Shown here in pieces: positions 61,594 through 64,000 of a DNA stretch of 64,000 nucleotides. Each line of letters opens with the position of its first letter. The stretch's first letter is position 1. The notes beneath the pieces were generated by a model. The model was not told the origin of the DNA. It saw nothing but the letters and a program-made list of their open reading frames with translations, and searched no databases. Both the position numbers and the translations under genes were made by a program. Source of the DNA: Comamonas halotolerans (GTDB lineage Bacteria; Pseudomonadota; Gammaproteobacteria; Burkholderiales; Burkholderiaceae_C); NCBI RefSeq assembly GCF_030162935.1, contig NZ_JASAUZ010000012.1:124001-188000 (forward strand), in the 5' to 3' direction.

Positions 61594-62541
61594 TCAAGGC
61601 GCTGGGCGACGCTTCTCGAAGCGGTAAAACAAATTGGGCTCTGCAACCAAATAAATATTGCCCTGCGGGTCCACGGCTATACCTTCCGCTTGCTCGATGC
61701 CATCTTGCAGGCCATGCAGTCCGCCCCACAAAGGCAGAATGCCCACCGCATCACCATCACGCGTGTACTCCACGACCACGCCAGACTCCTGGCCCAAAAA
61801 CAGCAGGTTGGAGCTGTTATCCAGAGTGGTGATGGATGCCAGATCGCTGAGCAGCCACCCCATGGCACCTTGGGCAATCCACTCTCGCTGCGCATGAAGC
61901 TTGATTTTTCCGTTCCCGGGCTGTCCGCTTTCCATCGGCAGCTCGCTGGCAATTTCCATCACACGCATCGGCCATTTTTCCTGCCCGACCCACAAAGTCT
62001 TGTCTCGCGCATTCCAGGCTAGAGCCTCCACCCCCAGGTTCTTGTAAAGGGGATTCAAGGACAACTGGGCATGGGGGGCTTCGTCAAGATGAATGACTTT
62101 GGTGTCTTTCGCAATTTCAACCTGCCAAAGCGCATTGGTCTTCTCATCCACGATCATGAATTGATCGTGATGAAGATGAGTGATACCTTCCGTATCTTTG
62201 CCTCCACGCACCCGGATGATGCGCAGCACCTCGCCATCGGTAGTCATCTCGACCACCCTCGACGGAGCATTGGCAATGCCAAAGAGCGTTTTGGATTCCG
62301 GGTGAAACGTCAAGCCCGACAAGTTCTGACGAATTCCCTGCACTGCTTTGGCTTCCACAGTGACTTTGTAATCCCTCAAACCCAAAGCATCTGAAACCGG
62401 TGCTTTTTGCTGCTGCAGCACATAGTAAACAAGTGCTGGAAGATAGAAAAAGACCAGCCACAAGCCAATCAACAGAGCTAGCAAAGCTAACAGGTATTTA
62501 CAACGCTTTTTCCAGACAGAGTGCATTTCGAGATTTTGCAC
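61594..62541 (-). CDS. SdiA-regulated (YjiK) family protein
   Basis: The 315-residue protein has one N-terminal membrane helix (about residues 17-40) and then a beta-propeller-like domain with NLSGLTFHPESKTLFGIANAPSRVVEMTTDGEVLR, GKDTEGITHLHHDQFMIVDEKTNALWQVEI and EQAEGIAVDPQGNIYLVAEPNLFYRF, as in the SdiA-regulated family. It would face the periplasm, anchored in the inner membrane. Function unknown. Start is GTG 62541 or ATG 62526; neither has a clear ribosome site. Confidence 0.8.
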   Translation of the reverse strand: MQNLEMHSVWKKRCKYLLALLALLIGLWLVFFYLPALVYYVLQQQKAPVSDALGLRDYKVTVEAKAVQGIRQNLSGLTFHPESKTLFGIANAPSRVVEMTTDGEVLRIIRVRGGKDTEGITHLHHDQFMIVDEKTNALWQVEIAKDTKVIHLDEAPHAQLSLNPLYKNLGVEALAWNARDKTLWVGQEKWPMRVMEIASELPMESGQPGNGKIKLHAQREWIAQGAMGWLLSDLASITTLDNSSNLLFLGQESGVVVEYTRDGDAVGILPLWGGLHGLQDGIEQAEGIAVDPQGNIYLVAEPNLFYRFEKRRPAP

Positions 62542-62674
62542 TTAGCCGGACATCCCCATAGAAAAAATCCTCAAGCCAAGAGATGCTGCTACCAGTCATC
62601 GTGCTTGAATTTTCATTCGCAATTGCGTCGAAACAGGCTGGCCGCTCCACACAATATTCCAATCAATCCAGCGT

Positions 62675-64000
62675 TCAAGACGCACTGTCCTGCATGCGGT
62701 CAAAGGCCCTGTGTATCTCTTCGGAGCGCAGCGTCGGCTGCAAGCTGTCACGCTGTAGTTGTGCACGCTGACTGTCGATCTGCTCCTGCATGCGGGTGGC
62801 CACCTGCATGAGCACCCGGTGCAGGCCCAACTGTTGTCTGCGGCTGTGCTCCAGGTGCTCGACCACCGGCTGCAGCGATCGGGACGCCAGCTGCTCCAGC
62901 AATGCTGCCATGCGGTGGACCTGGGTATTCTCTGCGCCCTCATCAGTATCAGCGTGCTGATTCTGTGCAAGCACCTGCCAAACGCCCTGCAGAGACTGCT
63001 GCGTCGCGCTGTGCGCCTGCTGCAGTTGTTCCAGCAAAGCCTGCCAGCCCTCACGCTGTGTCAACTCCGCATCGCGCTGCTGCGATTGCTGCTGTCGGGC
63101 GTCTGACATGCCATGCGCCACCTCGCGCGTGACAGCAACCAAGTCCACCAGTTGCGACGCCACGCGCGTACCTGCATCAGCGTTGGCCCCGCCCATGGAC
63201 TTCTGGCGCAGAAACTCGGCCTTGATGTCGTTCCAGCGCGCAGCATCTTCCGCATTCAAGGTGCCGCGTAATTCGCGCAGCTTGAGCAGGTTTTCCTCTG
63301 CGCCCGTGGTCAGCATCTGCGCCTCGCCCTGGTAGTGGTCGTCCAGCATCTGCTGCATCTCGGCGTCGTTCATCACCGGTGTGATCTTCTCCGCGAGCTT
63401 GCTCATGTTGCGATAGCTGCCCTGCAACTTGAACGGCGGTTCTTCGCGATATTGGTCGTCCTGCGCAGCGCTGTGAATGTACTGCTGATTCACGCGAAAC
63501 ACAGTCTCACGTACCTTGAGCATGCGCTTGAGCGTCGCATCAATCTCGCGCAGCTCTGCCGACGAATACTCATAGCTCAGTGCATTGCTGGAAATTTCCT
63601 TTCCCTGCGCCTTTTCGATCAACAGATAGAGATCGTCCAGACTGCGCGTAGCCATGGGCGCCAGCACCGCGTTGGAGGTCATGCTGTTCTCGATATAGCT
63701 GAGCTTGAACACTTCTTCCATGCCACCCAGCACGTCGCCCAGGTTGTAGATGTCCGCACGGTTGGCCAGCATGTCGGGGATCTTGAAGACCTCACCCGAC
63801 TCGGTGTACGGGTTGCCCGACATGACGATGCAAAACCGCTTGCCGCGCAGATCGTGCGTCTTGGTCTTGCCGCGCCACACGCCCTCGATACGGCGCGTGC
63901 CGTCCGACAGCGAGATGAACTTCTGCAGAAACTCGGGATGCGTGTGCTGTATGTCGTCGATGTACAGCATCACGTTGTTGGCCATCTCCAACGCCAGATT
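62675..64000 (-). CDS. DNA repair ATPase (C-terminal part, cut by window edge)
   Basis: The frame continues past 64000, so the N terminus is missing; at least 441 residues are visible. The visible part starts with an AAA-type Walker B region (NNVMLYIDDIQHTHPEFLQKFISL, then KRFCIVMSGNPYTESGEVFKIPDMLANRADIYNLGD with a sensor-type Asn and Arg), followed by a helical region and a Gln-rich coiled coil to the end. This matches the large (about 1,700-residue) DNA repair ATPase family of Burkholderiales, with its AAA core near the C-terminal third. Its action is not established experimentally to my knowledge; substrate DNA or chromatin is inference from the family name. Confidence 0.7.
   Translation of the reverse strand, partial: NLALEMANNVMLYIDDIQHTHPEFLQKFISLSDGTRRIEGVWRGKTKTHDLRGKRFCIVMSGNPYTESGEVFKIPDMLANRADIYNLGDVLGGMEEVFKLSYIENSMTSNAVLAPMATRSLDDLYLLIEKAQGKEISSNALSYEYSSAELREIDATLKRMLKVRETVFRVNQQYIHSAAQDDQYREEPPFKLQGSYRNMSKLAEKITPVMNDAEMQQMLDDHYQGEAQMLTTGAEENLLKLRELRGTLNAEDAARWNDIKAEFLRQKSMGGANADAGTRVASQLVDLVAVTREVAHGMSDARQQQSQQRDAELTQREGWQALLEQLQQAHSATQQSLQGVWQVLAQNQHADTDEGAENTQVHRMAALLEQLASRSLQPVVEHLEHSRRQQLGLHRVLMQVATRMQEQIDSQRAQLQRDSLQPTLRSEEIHRAFDRMQDSAS

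Overview
The window reads as a chromosomal segment of a betaproteobacterium, most likely a Comamonadaceae member (Comamonas/Delftia/Acidovorax type). Grounds: moderately high GC, dense genes with GGAGG-type ribosome sites, an alr-radA / lplT arrangement, a shortened methionine synthase behind an S-adenosylhomocysteine (SAH) riboswitch, several LIV-type amino-acid/aromatic-acid ABC transporters, and glycolate oxidase genes of the FAD/Fe-S type. No tRNA, rRNA, CRISPR array, intact insertion sequence or prophage was seen; genus is inference.

Layout. 0-6 kb: His-rich lipoprotein, membrane GGDEF-like protein with a degenerate active site, aldehyde dehydrogenase, DUF4124 protein, pyrE and xthA diverging from overlapping start codons. 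6-9.7 kb: cell-surface polysaccharide genes (putative glycosyltransferase, YrbL-like protein, O-antigen ligase, family-25 glycosyltransferase). 9.7-17 kb: housekeeping (zinc-ribbon protein, radA, alr, lplT, EamA exporter, glutathione peroxidase, proQ). 17-20.5 kb: glcE, a DUF1275 membrane protein and glcF, without glcD. 20.6-24.1 kb: glnK-amtB behind a clear sigma-54 promoter and NtrC box, diverging from comM. 24.3-28.9 kb: TonB-dependent receptor, DUF3325, DUF3649 and PepSY genes behind a Fur-like promoter. 29-33 kb: LysR / MFS exporter / GST, then a lipoprotein overlapping a YiiX-like hydrolase. 33-45.6 kb: two LIV-type ABC transporters flanking fpr, an IclR regulator and a short-chain dehydrogenase; the first has LivH and LivM fused, the second starts with a short coupled leader ORF.

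45.9-64 kb: YqcC, YihY, succinate/acetate CoA-transferase, lrgAB with its LysR regulator, argE with an unknown membrane gene, a lone cyanophycin-synthetase-like protein whose Mur-ligase half is degenerate and short, a zinc alcohol dehydrogenase, two lipoproteins (one NlpE-like), the riboswitch-controlled metH, an SdiA-regulated-family protein, and the C-terminal part of a large DNA repair ATPase cut by the window edge.

The physiology suggested is an organic-acid-using heterotroph: uptake of branched amino acids or related acids, IclR/SDR catabolic functions, glycolate oxidation, CoA-transfer, ammonium scavenging under NtrC, siderophore iron uptake under Fur, and methyl-cycle control through SAH sensing. 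The least ordinary items are the orphan CphA-like protein, the livH leader ORF, the overlapping pyrE/xthA starts, the GGDEF protein with an AAEEF active site, and the riboswitch/split metH pair.
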